NCBI GenBank assembly: GCA_947387485.1
Contig: CANDNT010000014.1
Span: 1-64,000, forward strand
Direction: 5' to 3'
DNA length: 64,000 nucleotides
Source of the DNA: Aquimarina rhabdastrellae
GTDB lineage: Bacteria; Bacteroidota; Bacteroidia; Flavobacteriales; Flavobacteriaceae
Under the pieces are notes generated by a model. It made no database searches and was not told where the DNA came from. It saw nothing but the letters and a program-made list of their open reading frames with translations. Below, in pieces: positions 37,963 through 47,310 of this stretch. Within the stretch, counting starts at the first letter, position 1; every line of letters starts with the position of its first letter. The translations under genes and the position numbers were made by a program.

Positions 37963-38523
37963 TTATAATTTTTTATACCTATAATCGGCCTTAATCAATT
38001 CGGCTAATTTTTTTTTACACTTAAAGACTCTTTGAAAAGCTACATTTTCTGAGCTATATGAAAACTTCTTTACAATCTCTTCATATAACACTTTATCAAA
38101 ATAATCTTTCAATAATTGCTTACAATTCTCTGAAAGTAAATCTATTTTTTCTTCAAAAAGATCCCATCTTTTTTGGTTTTCTATAGCTTCTAATAATTCT
38201 TCGTTTTTATCTTTCAGTTCAAAAATCCCATTATTTCTTACCTCTTTTTGTCTTTTATTCAATTCTTTTAACCATAAATTTTTACAGGCTATAAAAATGT
38301 ACGGTTCCAAAGATGTTTTTATCTCAATATGTTGTGCCTTTGCTCTAGCTATAATTTGATACAATGCATCATGAAAAACTTCTTCTGCATCTGTTTGCTC
38401 TCCATTATTCTTTTTAACATAATGAATGATTTTAGGCAATAATCTTTCATACAGTAATAAAATAAACTCCCTATCCCCAGAAATAAGTTTATCAAGCCCT
38501 AAATGAATATTTTTTTGTTCCAT
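37963..38523 (-). CDS. ECF-type RNA polymerase sigma factor
   Basis: 186 residues. Region 2 is visible near 40-85 (DAEEVFHDALYQIIARAK, then LEPYIFIACKNLWLKELNK) and region 4 near 130-180 (LSENCKQLLKDYF, then YEEIVKKFSYSSENVAFQRVFKCKKKL). It directs RNA polymerase to a dedicated promoter set. The immediately downstream propeller protein has a cytoplasmic-looking tail and a membrane span, so it may sequester the sigma factor. A LytS/LytTR pair is divergent upstream. Confidence 0.88.
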   Translation of the reverse strand: MEQKNIHLGLDKLISGDREFILLLYERLLPKIIHYVKKNNGEQTDAEEVFHDALYQIIARAKAQHIEIKTSLEPYIFIACKNLWLKELNKRQKEVRNNGIFELKDKNEELLEAIENQKRWDLFEEKIDLLSENCKQLLKDYFDKVLYEEIVKKFSYSSENVAFQRVFKCKKKLAELIKADYRYKKL

Positions 38524-38752
38524 TTTAATAACTTAGAAATAGCATTCATAATTATATACAGTTCATATACTCTGCAAGCTAGCATACACTTATATTCAAT
38601 TATCAAAAAAAGGATTAACTCTAAGTTTATGTATATTAAAACTCATAAAACGAATTCATAATTTGTTTTTATCTATTCGTATTCATCTTTTTCTTGTTTG
38701 TCCTCAAACTAAATTGAATATTGTACTTTACTATAAATTTGAAAGCAGAAAA

Positions 38753-39829
38753 ATGAACAGTTACTTTGTTATATCAAATAAGCCTATCTATAAGCACATC
38801 TTATTTTGGATTATTGTGTTTTTATTCTATACAACATCTGCCAGAGAACGCTTTGACTCTGTTGAAGAAGTTGTAATAACATACTTTTTTCATATTGTAT
38901 TTCAGCTAATAATTGCTTACACAATTTTATACTTCATACTACCTGATTATAAGCGAAACAATAATATCATTAAAACCGTTCTTGTGATAGGCTTACTCTT
39001 TTTTATCATCAATATTTTATATGTCTCTATACGAATGTTTTTCCTCGAAAAAGCATATCCTAATTGTTATGAAACCTTTTTAGAAAAACATGGACATCTT
39101 ACTTATGAAGAGCGTATTTTCAACTTAAAAGCTATTTTCTTTCACTTACCAATATTTTATTTGCAACCATTATTCTTTTTGATTGCTCTTACTTTTTATG
39201 AACGTCAGTATAAAATCTCTAAGACAAACGAACAACGAAAAATGGTAGAGTTAAAAGCTTTAAAACAGCAATTAAACCCGCATTTTTTATTCAATACCTT
39301 AAACAATCTCTATGCTTTAGCTGTAGAAAAATCAGATAAAGCTCCAGAAGTCATAGAAAAACTATCTAATATCTTAGATTATATGCTTTATGGTAGTGAT
39401 AAAAAATTTGTTTCTATCCAAAAAGAAGTTGATCTTATCGAGAACTATTTGGCATTAGAACAAGTGCGTTATGATGATCGCGTTTTAGTTTCTTTTAAAA
39501 ATTCAATTACAGAAAACCTTACTATTGCCCCTTTATTACTCTTAACTTTTGTCGAAAATGCTTTTAAACACGGTGTTAGTCAAGAATTAAAACTAGCTAC
39601 TATTAAAATCAACTTAGCTACCGAAAAAGAAAATATTATATTTAATATTTTTAATACAAAACCATCTACAAACATTCAGAAAAAGTCAGCTTCAAAAAAA
39701 ACTATAGGATTGATAAATATTGAACAACAACTTGAGTTATTATATCCTAATACACATGATTTAAAAATAGAAGAAACACCTGAAAGTTTTTCGGTACAAC
39801 TAAAACTAAAAAAACAGCAAGATGTATAA
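38753..39829 (+). CDS. LytS-type sensor histidine kinase
   Basis: About 358 residues from the ATG at 38753 (MNSYFVISNKPIYKHILFW); an upstream frame to 38663 gives an unlikely leader. Four membrane spans occupy about residues 15-155, then a coiled linker, the His_kinase motif LKQQLNPHFLFNTLNNLYAL with its phospho-acceptor His, and HATPase motifs FVENAFKHG and GLINIEQQLELLYP. It overlaps its LytTR partner by 8 bp. The 5' end of a decayed second copy is found at 43162-43300. Confidence 0.9.
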   Translation: MNSYFVISNKPIYKHILFWIIVFLFYTTSARERFDSVEEVVITYFFHIVFQLIIAYTILYFILPDYKRNNNIIKTVLVIGLLFFIINILYVSIRMFFLEKAYPNCYETFLEKHGHLTYEERIFNLKAIFFHLPIFYLQPLFFLIALTFYERQYKISKTNEQRKMVELKALKQQLNPHFLFNTLNNLYALAVEKSDKAPEVIEKLSNILDYMLYGSDKKFVSIQKEVDLIENYLALEQVRYDDRVLVSFKNSITENLTIAPLLLLTFVENAFKHGVSQELKLATIKINLATEKENIIFNIFNTKPSTNIQKKSASKKTIGLINIEQQLELLYPNTHDLKIEETPESFSVQLKLKKQQDV

Positions 39830-40523
39830 ATGTTTGATTATTGACGATGAAAAATTAGCTAGACAACTTATCGTTAATCATCTTGATAAAATAGATGATT
39901 TTGAAATTATTGCTTCATGTAAAAGTGCTATAGAAGCTACCAAGATATTAAATACACAACATATCGATTTACTCTTTTTAGACGTAGAAATGCCTGTTTT
40001 ACTCGGTACTGATTTCTATAAAAACTTAGTTCAAAAACCTAAAGTCATTTTTACTACCGCTTATAGAGATTATGCTGTTGAAGGTTTTGAACTTAATGCT
40101 GTGGATTATTTGGTTAAACCCATAACTTTTAGTCGTTTTTTAAAAGGCATAGAAAAGTTTCTAACTACTCAACAACATCATATCAATATATCACATCCTA
40201 CAAATTCATTACCAAATAAAGAGTATATTTTTGTAACCGAGGATAGAAAACAGGTCAAGATTCTATTTAATGATATCTTATATGTTGAAAGTGTAAAAAA
40301 CTACATTAAAATTAAAACACCCTCAAAAACACATATTGTTAAATACAGCATTTCATCTTTTGAAAAGATCTTGGATGCTCGTTTTCTTCGTGTACATCGT
40401 TCTTATATAATTAATAAAGATAAAATCACTGCTTATACTAAACAAGATATTGAATTGGATTCTTTAGAAATTCCTATTGGAGATAGTTATCGTGACAAAA
40501 TCCTAAAATCTTTTTTTGATTAA
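39822..40523 (+). CDS. LytTR family response regulator
   Basis: 233 residues. The receiver domain (about 1-115) has the acidic pair in CLIIDDEKLA, the phospho-acceptor Asp in LLFLDVEMP, the Thr in IFTTAY and the Lys in LVKP. The LytTR DNA-binding domain (about 135-233) has ILYVESVKNYIKI and FLRVHRSYIIN. It overlaps the kinase gene, so translation is coupled. Targets are unknown; the divergent sigma/propeller operon is one candidate. Confidence 0.92.
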   Translation: MYKCLIIDDEKLARQLIVNHLDKIDDFEIIASCKSAIEATKILNTQHIDLLFLDVEMPVLLGTDFYKNLVQKPKVIFTTAYRDYAVEGFELNAVDYLVKPITFSRFLKGIEKFLTTQQHHINISHPTNSLPNKEYIFVTEDRKQVKILFNDILYVESVKNYIKIKTPSKTHIVKYSISSFEKILDARFLRVHRSYIINKDKITAYTKQDIELDSLEIPIGDSYRDKILKSFFD

Positions 40524-40629
40524 TATATAAATTTAAGCTACTTCTCCAGAAATACTATCCATAGATATTTAAATCACCAATAATACTATTTCTACAATAA
40601 AACTGATTATTCTTATTTTCATTAGTATA

Positions 40630-42810
40630 TCATAAATCAAAACGATAATTAACTTTTAATGCTACTCCCCAATTAGTTCTTGTAATGTATTTATTAAAAT
40701 TGTCCGTCACTACTATATAAACATAAGATAAAGGTTCATATTCCCACTGTAGTCTACTATTAATATTGAAATTATTAAACTGAGTATTGTATTGAACATA
40801 AGTTGTCCAATTGAGTCGATTATTAAAAAAAACTTCTCCTGTAAAACGTGATAAATGAAAAGTTTCATTTCCTAGATTTTCTAAATCAATATGGTTTAAT
40901 GAATAATTGAGATTTACTTGAGCAAATGGTAACATTCTATAACCTACTTCGGTTTCAAATCCGCTTCGATTTCCGTTAAAACACTCCCCATAAAAAACTT
41001 CTGAAACATAATAGAAATTTTCATTAGTAGAGCGATTATCATAGCCTAAAACAGCATTTACTGTATTATAAATAGCTGGTTGAATAGGTTTTCCATTATT
41101 CAAAATATCGAAACCATATTTTAAATCAAGATAGTTATGTTGAATATTAAAATAAAGTGAAGCTAAATTCTTTTTAAACCAAACAGAATTTCCTAAAACA
41201 GTAGTCATTTCGCTTAGTGTTTCATCCTCATCCCAAAAAGCATCATTAGTAATAGATAAGTAACGATATCGATCTATAGTTTTTGAAGCTGTAGGATAGT
41301 ATGTTTTTTGAAAAACCAAATATGAATCTAAATAGGATTCTCGTATGGTTTGATTATTCAATGCATCATAATTATATAATCTTGGTGTAAAGCCAACATC
41401 TGTAATAAAGTTTTTTTCTACTGATTTAAAAGCTCCTTTTATAAAAGTTTTTCGAGTATTATATTGCCCTTCAATATTGAAAAAATTATTGTTTGAGCTT
41501 ATGTTATTGCTAAAGCTTTTTCCATAATTTGCTTGTCCAGACCACAAATTATTCTTCGATTTATAGTTAAGATTTAATCCAAAAACTCGGTTATAATTAT
41601 TTTTAAAATCAAATCCATCAGTTTCTTGCTTGTTTACACAATATGCGGTTGTAGTAAATGCTTCCGATAATTTTTGACGCCCAACTACAACTGCATAGTT
41701 TTGTGCATTGTTGTTTTCTTCTTTTTCGGTTTGTGCATTTAAAATCCCTATTCTGGTGGTTGAAGTAACATTTCCCGAAAGTTTTATTCCAAATTGCATA
41801 TCGGTTGTTCCTCCAATAATTCTTGAATAAAATGGGTTTACACCAAAAGTTCCTAGATTATTAAACAAATCACTGTTTTCTAAAAAGAAGTTTCTTCGCT
41901 CAGGAAAATTAACAGCGAACCGTGTAAGATTAACTACTTGCTGATCGACATCAACTTGTGAAAAATCAGGATTTATAGTAACATCTATTCGTAACGATGA
42001 TGTGATATTATACTGCACATCTAAACTAGGTTTAACAGTAGATTCATTGGTTTTGTCTGTAACATCATTTCCATAATTATAAGTAATAGATGGAGTTACT
42101 GTAAATCTAGAAGTATTTTTTTGAGGCAAATTTTCAACCTTCACATCTTCTGTAAATCGTAAATCAAACTGAAAAAAATTACGAGACATATCGGTATAAG
42201 TCATCCACGAATTGGTTTTAAAGTCTCTATAAAAAAATTGAATTCCCCAAGTATCATTAGTTATATCAAAATTTAATGATTTAAATGGAATTGCGATTTC
42301 ATAAACTTTTTTATTGCCTTCTGTTGTTGTTTCTGATTGCCATACAGCATTCCAACTTTCATTAAAACTGTAATCGGTTCCATTAAAATCAATGAGTGCA
42401 TCTTGCTGGGTGTTTCCTATATTTATGGTAAAATAATACCCATTATTTTCTTTATTGAAGGGATCTAAAACAATCCCAAATGCATCACTACCAACCACAG
42501 CATCACCATGGTTATCTCTTTTAAGTGTACTTATCTTATTTTCTGAAGTAGTATCGAAATACACTACTCCGATATATATATATTTAGCATCATGAAATAC
42601 CCGTACTTCAGTTTTGTTTTGAGCTTTTCCTTCATCATTTGGAAAGTAATTATTAAAATCTGAAAATATTTCTGTCTGTTGCCAAATTTCTTCATTTAAT
42701 ATTCCATCTACTTTTATTTTTTCTTCTATAAATGGAATCTTTTTATTTTGAGAAAGTCCTGTTATTGAGAAATAAAAAATCCCTACTATTAGTATAATAT
42801 TATTTCTCAT
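40630..42810 (-). CDS. DUF5916 protein with CBM9-like N-terminal domain
   Basis: 726 residues from the ATG at 42810 (MRNNIILIVGIFYFSITGLSQ gives a good signal peptide; six residues more are possible). Residues about 25-190 form a carbohydrate-binding family 9-like domain (KVDGILNEEIWQQTEIFSDF, YIYIGVVYFD), followed by the DUF5916 region rich in amphipathic strands (NFPERRNFFLENSDLF, WGVALKVNYRFDL ending in an aromatic residue) consistent with an outer-membrane barrel. The function is unknown in the family. Its start codon lies inside the tail of the propeller remnant. Confidence 0.83.
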   Translation of the reverse strand: MRNNIILIVGIFYFSITGLSQNKKIPFIEEKIKVDGILNEEIWQQTEIFSDFNNYFPNDEGKAQNKTEVRVFHDAKYIYIGVVYFDTTSENKISTLKRDNHGDAVVGSDAFGIVLDPFNKENNGYYFTINIGNTQQDALIDFNGTDYSFNESWNAVWQSETTTEGNKKVYEIAIPFKSLNFDITNDTWGIQFFYRDFKTNSWMTYTDMSRNFFQFDLRFTEDVKVENLPQKNTSRFTVTPSITYNYGNDVTDKTNESTVKPSLDVQYNITSSLRIDVTINPDFSQVDVDQQVVNLTRFAVNFPERRNFFLENSDLFNNLGTFGVNPFYSRIIGGTTDMQFGIKLSGNVTSTTRIGILNAQTEKEENNNAQNYAVVVGRQKLSEAFTTTAYCVNKQETDGFDFKNNYNRVFGLNLNYKSKNNLWSGQANYGKSFSNNISSNNNFFNIEGQYNTRKTFIKGAFKSVEKNFITDVGFTPRLYNYDALNNQTIRESYLDSYLVFQKTYYPTASKTIDRYRYLSITNDAFWDEDETLSEMTTVLGNSVWFKKNLASLYFNIQHNYLDLKYGFDILNNGKPIQPAIYNTVNAVLGYDNRSTNENFYYVSEVFYGECFNGNRSGFETEVGYRMLPFAQVNLNYSLNHIDLENLGNETFHLSRFTGEVFFNNRLNWTTYVQYNTQFNNFNINSRLQWEYEPLSYVYIVVTDNFNKYITRTNWGVALKVNYRFDL

Positions 42811-42961
42811 CGATAAGTCTGTTAGCAATTAATTTATGTTTTAACATAGCTGATGCTAGCAATATTTTTTCAGTATAGATGTATGTAATATCAATAGCAC
42901 TGACTCTTTGTTTTATGGCAAAAAATCGCTGTATTACAATTAGAAATAAAACTTTTCTCAT
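42800..42961 (-). pseudogene. Internally deleted copy of the propeller gene
   Basis: A 53-codon frame opens with a signal-like MRKVLFLIVI and jumps directly to a C-terminus that aligns without gaps to the end of the propeller protein at 36975-37958: SAIDITYIYTEKILLASAML against NAADITYIPELKMVLVPVML, and KHKLIANRLIDEK against QHKLVAYKLVEEN, both ending at the stop. About 270 codons of propeller are missing. It overlaps the start of the DUF5916 gene. It is best read as a duplication scar; a short translated product cannot be excluded. Confidence 0.7.
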
Positions 42962-42968
42962 TTTGATA

Positions 42969-43003
42969 TTTAATTTTAATTACATCAAAACTAAAAAGTC
43001 AAG
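42969..43003 (-). promoter_or_regulatory. Promoter-like element shared with 35818-35853
   Basis: The minus strand reads CTTGACTTTTTAGTTTTGA followed by TGTAaTTAAAAtTAAA, which includes a TAGTTTTG (-7-like TAnnTTTG) box. It lies directly upstream of the remnant's ATG and nearly matches the element upstream of the unknown protein at 35006-35806. Confidence 0.45.
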
Positions 43004-43161
43004 CAACCTAGTTTTTTAAAAGTATACTAATTGCCTTTTATTGGATATATAAAGTTATATTTAGTTTAATAACTTATTAATGTAAATTCGTATTTGTTTT
43101 TCTGGTATTTGTAATCAAAAACATTTATCTCTCACTTTAAAATGTACTTTTTCAAGTTAAT

Positions 43162-43300
43162 ATGAGTGACTTTTTAAAATATACACAAATCTATTTATAC
43201 CTATATTCATCTTATTCTAGACTGTGTTTTTATTTTATATAGCATTAGCTATAAAACAATTCGATATTACTGAAGAAGTAACTGTCGCCTACGTTTGCTT
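43162..43300 (+). pseudogene. Decayed 5' end of a LytS-type kinase gene
   Basis: Reading ATG-proximal sequence on the plus strand gives FILF, stop, TVFLFYIALAIKQFDITEEVT, which aligns codon for codon with HILFWIIVFLFYTTSARERFDSVEEVV of the intact kinase at 38753. The conserved Trp codon TGG is now TAG, and a 2-base length difference near the start breaks the frame. Nothing of the catalytic part remains. Together with the propeller remnant it keeps the gene order and orientation of the intact locus. Confidence 0.65.
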
Positions 43301-43360
43301 ATCGTTTTTCAAATAATGTGTTGTACAGTAATTGCGACTATACATTATTTGTAAAGGCTT

Positions 43361-44326
43361 TTATTTTATTATTCCGAATCGTTGATTTTTGTAATCAATA
43401 ACAATAGTGTTCTTATTCTCAATAAATATTCTGTTTCCTATAATCGCTAAAATATTATTATCATAAAGATATTTAGAAGTATTATTGTCTTTAAAAAAAT
43501 AGCCTTCCATATTTTTAAATTCTTTTCCTGCTATAGTAACCGTTTTATTAAGCGTTGTTTTATAGAAATAATCTTTTTTACCCCAAGAAGAAACTTCAAC
43601 AGAGTCTAATTTTATTTCGGTATTACCTAAAATTTCATTGAACTTACTTTCTCCTGTAATAATAGTCCATGAACTTGAACCTGTGTCAAATAAAACATTG
43701 TGGTTTGTATCGTCTATTTTTATTTTAAACACTGTTTGCTCTATATTGGTCTTCTCAAAATTTGTAAAGCTAATTTTCTTTAATAATCTCACTGATAAAG
43801 AATCTGTAATACCTATTTTTTTACTGTCATAATCGATAATAACATATTTGTTTTCAAAAACATCTAACCCAATTGTCCCGATATGTGGAACATCAGACTT
43901 TTTTGTTGAACCATAATTTTTTAATAAGCTCGGAGCAAGATTTTGAAATCTATACGTATTTGAAGAAATATCTAAATCTTTTATCTTATAAGATTCTATT
44001 CCAGCAAATTTCTCTTTATCAGACCAATTCACTTTAAAGGGATATTGTAAAGAATCTTTTATTATGTTTTTTAGCGGATTTTCATAAATGACACTATTTG
44101 TTGCACCTAAATCAAATTGCATTCCCAATTTTTGATCTATCCCTTTTATGGTTGTTAGGATTTCTATAGAACCATATTTTAAAGTATCTTTCCCTACGTA
44201 TGATTCCTTCCATTCAAACGGAATCCAATTTATATTCTTGAATAAGTTTGCTTCTGTTTTTGATTTACCACAGCTTATTAGTATCAATACAATAAATAAG
44301 TTTAAGTACTTTTTCTTGAGTATCAT
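43361..44326 (-). CDS. Retropepsin/pepsin-like aspartyl protease lipoprotein
   Basis: 321 residues with a lipoprotein signal (residues 1-19, LILISC). Two Asp-Gly motifs are visible: QFDLGATNSVIY near 70 and LFDTGSSSWTII near 211, the second being a textbook DTGSS active-site motif. The spacing matches the two-lobed single-chain arrangement, but the first motif has Leu in place of Thr, so activity may rest on one lobe or be altered. It is likely surface or periplasmic. It is a single gene and neighbours suggest no substrate. Confidence 0.7.
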   Translation of the reverse strand: MILKKKYLNLFIVLILISCGKSKTEANLFKNINWIPFEWKESYVGKDTLKYGSIEILTTIKGIDQKLGMQFDLGATNSVIYENPLKNIIKDSLQYPFKVNWSDKEKFAGIESYKIKDLDISSNTYRFQNLAPSLLKNYGSTKKSDVPHIGTIGLDVFENKYVIIDYDSKKIGITDSLSVRLLKKISFTNFEKTNIEQTVFKIKIDDTNHNVLFDTGSSSWTIITGESKFNEILGNTEIKLDSVEVSSWGKKDYFYKTTLNKTVTIAGKEFKNMEGYFFKDNNTSKYLYDNNILAIIGNRIFIENKNTIVIDYKNQRFGIIK

Positions 44327-44475
44327 TCTTTAGATTTAATAGTTACCATTATTTTTTATACTCTGGTTTCTACTAAAGGTTACATGTATTTTTAAATTTT
44401 TCTTTAATAATCCATCTTATCTTGAATTTTAAAAATACTTTAAACTGAAAAATGATGACAAACAATTATTTATAG

Positions 44476-45192
44476 TTATCTGCTAGGTAGTGTTTTTAAT
44501 TCGTTATTTATTATATCATATAATTCGTTTTCCCAATCGATTTTCTCAATTTTTGGGTAGTTAGAATTGACTCTAAAATCTCTCGGACTGATAATTACTT
44601 TAATAGTATTATTCATTGCTTTTTGTGTTAATAAAAACACTTCTTCTATAGCCTCGTCTCCAATCGGAATACAGCCAATTGTTGCAGATTTTCCGTGTAT
44701 AAAAATATCTCCACCCATTTCTGATACATTCGTAAACTCAGTTTTTGATTTGTCAAACTCATTTGGGTAACTTACTTTTATGGATAGGTAGTATGAACTG
44801 TTTGGGTTTAAATACTCTACTTTATAAATTCCCTCAGGAATCTGTTTATCTCCTTCTTTGAGTTTTGGCCCTAATTCACCACTAAAAGCTGTAAATGGAT
44901 ATTCTTTTATTAGTTTAATTCCGTTATAATCTTTTGAAAAAACTTGCAGTATTCTTTCTTCTTTAAAGGCTGCAAGAATTATCTCTTTTGGATAATCCAT
45001 TTTATAACCTGCTTGCTCCAAATCTTTTTCAAGTCGATTCCAAACGTTTTCTTGAATATTATCTATTCTTGATTCAACAGTTTCCTTTCCTCTTATTTTA
45101 TTTACCATTGGCATATAAATCGATCTTCCTAATTTTAGAAAAACCATTATAATAATTATTAAACCTAATATAAAAATCAGTTTTCTGGTCAT
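44476..45192 (-). CDS. Membrane-anchored L,D-transpeptidase (YkuD-like)
   Basis: 238 residues with an N-terminal membrane segment (residues 5-20). The YkuD catalytic motif is visible as HGKSATIGCIPIG near residues 163-175, with the nucleophilic Cys in GC. The preceding domain contains EGIYKVEYLNPNSSYYLS, usual for this family. It would cross-link peptidoglycan stems or attach proteins to them in the periplasm. Single-gene unit. Confidence 0.82.
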   Translation of the reverse strand: MTRKLIFILGLIIIIMVFLKLGRSIYMPMVNKIRGKETVESRIDNIQENVWNRLEKDLEQAGYKMDYPKEIILAAFKEERILQVFSKDYNGIKLIKEYPFTAFSGELGPKLKEGDKQIPEGIYKVEYLNPNSSYYLSIKVSYPNEFDKSKTEFTNVSEMGGDIFIHGKSATIGCIPIGDEAIEEVFLLTQKAMNNTIKVIISPRDFRVNSNYPKIEKIDWENELYDIINNELKTLPSR

Positions 45193-45271
45193 TTTTTAAA
45201 AGCTACTTAGTGTTGTGCGTATGAGTCGTTAATTATAAAAAAATAGTAGATCATTTCAGTTTAAGTCCAAA

Positions 45272-45694
45272 CTATATATTGTTTTTTCCTTTATTAATCA
45301 AATATATAATTCTACCGTAATACATTAAGAATGGAATTCCACTTCCTAATGTTATTACAAATAGAAAATTGTCATAATCCCCAGTTTTATAACAAACAGA
45401 GAGAAACGAAATCAACATTAAAGCCAGTCCAATTTTAATCCAGATTTTAGAATTAAATATTTTTTTGAAAAATAGAGAAGATAATAATATTAGTTTCCCA
45501 ATTAGCGAAATAAAAATAGCTACTTCAAGCTTATTTTCATGAAAACTAATCTTTTGAATATCTATACTGTTTTCAATAATTTCAGGAATAAGGAATATTT
45601 CAAACAGAATCATTATTCCTCCACCGTGTCCTTCTGGAACTAAAACAATAATTATTGAGTTCAGAATTATGGTTATTATTAATGCTTTTCTCAT
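45272..45694 (-). CDS. Small integral membrane protein, unknown function
   Basis: 141 residues from the ATG at 45694, which starts right at the first membrane span (MRKALIITIILNSIIIVL); an ATG at 45736 would add a polar leader. Four spans are predicted, with VPEGHGGG after the first. No family was recognised. Confidence 0.65.
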   Translation of the reverse strand: MRKALIITIILNSIIIVLVPEGHGGGIMILFEIFLIPEIIENSIDIQKISFHENKLEVAIFISLIGKLILLSSLFFKKIFNSKIWIKIGLALMLISFLSVCYKTGDYDNFLFVITLGSGIPFLMYYGRIIYLINKGKNNI

Positions 45695-45862
45695 CAATTT
45701 ATGTACGTATAACGGTTCCTGATAGCAGTAATTCACAGGTAAATCTTAGTGATTATTTTTAAACTAAATACTAATCTTTCTAATTCCTAGTAAATTTTAA
45801 TCTGTGTTTATCCCCGTTGAAAAATAATCAAATCCACTTTAATTATTAATATATTTTGTCTG

Positions 45863-46714
45863 TTAAGTTTTTTGATTCAACATGAATTCGATAAACTCTT
45901 CCATACAGTAATTTGTAATCGAATATAGATTCCATTTGAATTCATTTTTTTCAAATAATTCTATCAGTAAAATATATCCGAGTAATTCTGAATAATAAAA
46001 AAAACTTTTCGTTATTTCTCTAATATATCTATTCATATTGAAATTAACTTCTTTAGAGTTTAATATATTCGGTAATATATTATCATTACTATATAAACCT
46101 GTTTTAGGTATTCTAATATAGACTTCTTCCTCTTTCCTTGTAAGAATTATTTCTTTTCCTTTATGAATAATAGAATCTCTTATTGTCTTAATTTCATCTA
46201 AATAAGGTTCTATATCTAAAAGGAAGTCCTGAATTCTTTTAGGCAATTTTTCCTTATTGTTTACTTTTTTCGAAAAATTGATTAACTTATTTAATGAATC
46301 TTTTTCTGGATATGATTTCAATTGTTTATCATTTAATGCAATTTTCACAAAATGAAAAAGGAAGTCATAAAGACTTCTAATATTAGTAAAATAATTTTCA
46401 AGTAATAAACAAATATATAAATCTGCTTTATGTTCTTTTATCCTTACATTTTCCAATGTTTCTTTTAGTAAACAATAATTAATTGAAAGATTATGTAAAT
46501 CGTTGGTAAAGCCATAAATCCCTCCTTTAATTTTTCCAAACTTTCTAATTTTCCAATCCTCAATATCTATATTTAGTTTATCTTGTGATGTGAAGTTATT
46601 TGATTTCCAACTATTAATTACGGAAAGTAATATTGACGAATATGTATCTTTTCCTACAAACCATTTTTCACCACAATTTAAAATAGTACCTTTTATTATT
46701 AATCTTTCTTTCAA
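45863..46714 (-). CDS. Hypothetical helical protein, HEPN-like motif
   Basis: 283 residues with a TTG start (46714), since a stop lies seven codons upstream and no ATG is available. It is all-helical and soluble. A segment TIRDSIIHKGKEI carries RDxxxH, the R-x(4-6)-H pattern of HEPN domains, and LYDFLFHFVKIAL precedes it. HEPN proteins include RNases and toxins, but here the rest of the domain cannot be verified, so this is tentative. No antitoxin-like partner adjoins it. Confidence 0.55.
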   Translation of the reverse strand: MKERLIIKGTILNCGEKWFVGKDTYSSILLSVINSWKSNNFTSQDKLNIDIEDWKIRKFGKIKGGIYGFTNDLHNLSINYCLLKETLENVRIKEHKADLYICLLLENYFTNIRSLYDFLFHFVKIALNDKQLKSYPEKDSLNKLINFSKKVNNKEKLPKRIQDFLLDIEPYLDEIKTIRDSIIHKGKEIILTRKEEEVYIRIPKTGLYSNDNILPNILNSKEVNFNMNRYIREITKSFFYYSELLGYILLIELFEKNEFKWNLYSITNYCMEEFIEFMLNQKT

Positions 46715-46870
46715 GTTATATTTTATATTTCAGGAAACGATCACGTATTATCCTTAAATTAAACATTAAATCACTAATAATCTTCAATTAAATATTTGCA
46801 TTAGTAATTTCGATTAGATTCATCTGTAGTGAGTTTATTATAATTACTATCTATATTATCAATTTTGTTT

Positions 46871-47287
46871 TTATATAAATGCAGCTCCAGTCAACCACTC
46901 TAATTTATTTGTATAATCAACTATTTTTGATGGACATTTTTCACAAATCGCAATCATTCCCACTTCTTTTATACGAGAATCAAATGTATTTAATTTGGAA
47001 TTACAAACTGCGCAACGGCCTACTTCTGTTAGGTTGTTTATTCCGCTCAATATTCTAATTTCAGATATAATTTTATCTGTAATTTCATTTATGGAAATAC
47101 TATTTTCTTTAAAATGCTTTTCTGAAAATACTTTTAGCTTCACACATTCTAATTCCATTCTTTCAAATGTCTTTTTTCTATTTTCAAAATCTTGCTTTAT
47201 ATATATTCGACACAATTCTTTGATTCGGTTTATATAGCCTAAAGATTCAAAAACAAAATCAGAATTCGGGTGATTTATATCAATCAT
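46871..47287 (-). CDS. Hypothetical protein with zinc-ribbon-like Cys pairs
   Basis: 138 residues. A helical N-terminal half is followed by CAVCNSKLNTF and, 18 residues on, CEKCPSK, two CxxC pairs consistent with a structural zinc site. The C-terminus returns to helix. I do not recognise the family. It lies 23 bp before the VOC-protein stop-to-start junction on the same strand and may be co-transcribed with it. Confidence 0.6.
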   Translation of the reverse strand: MIDINHPNSDFVFESLGYINRIKELCRIYIKQDFENRKKTFERMELECVKLKVFSEKHFKENSISINEITDKIISEIRILSGINNLTEVGRCAVCNSKLNTFDSRIKEVGMIAICEKCPSKIVDYTNKLEWLTGAAFI

Positions 47288-47310
47288 TTTAAATTATCAA
47301 ATGGATCTTA

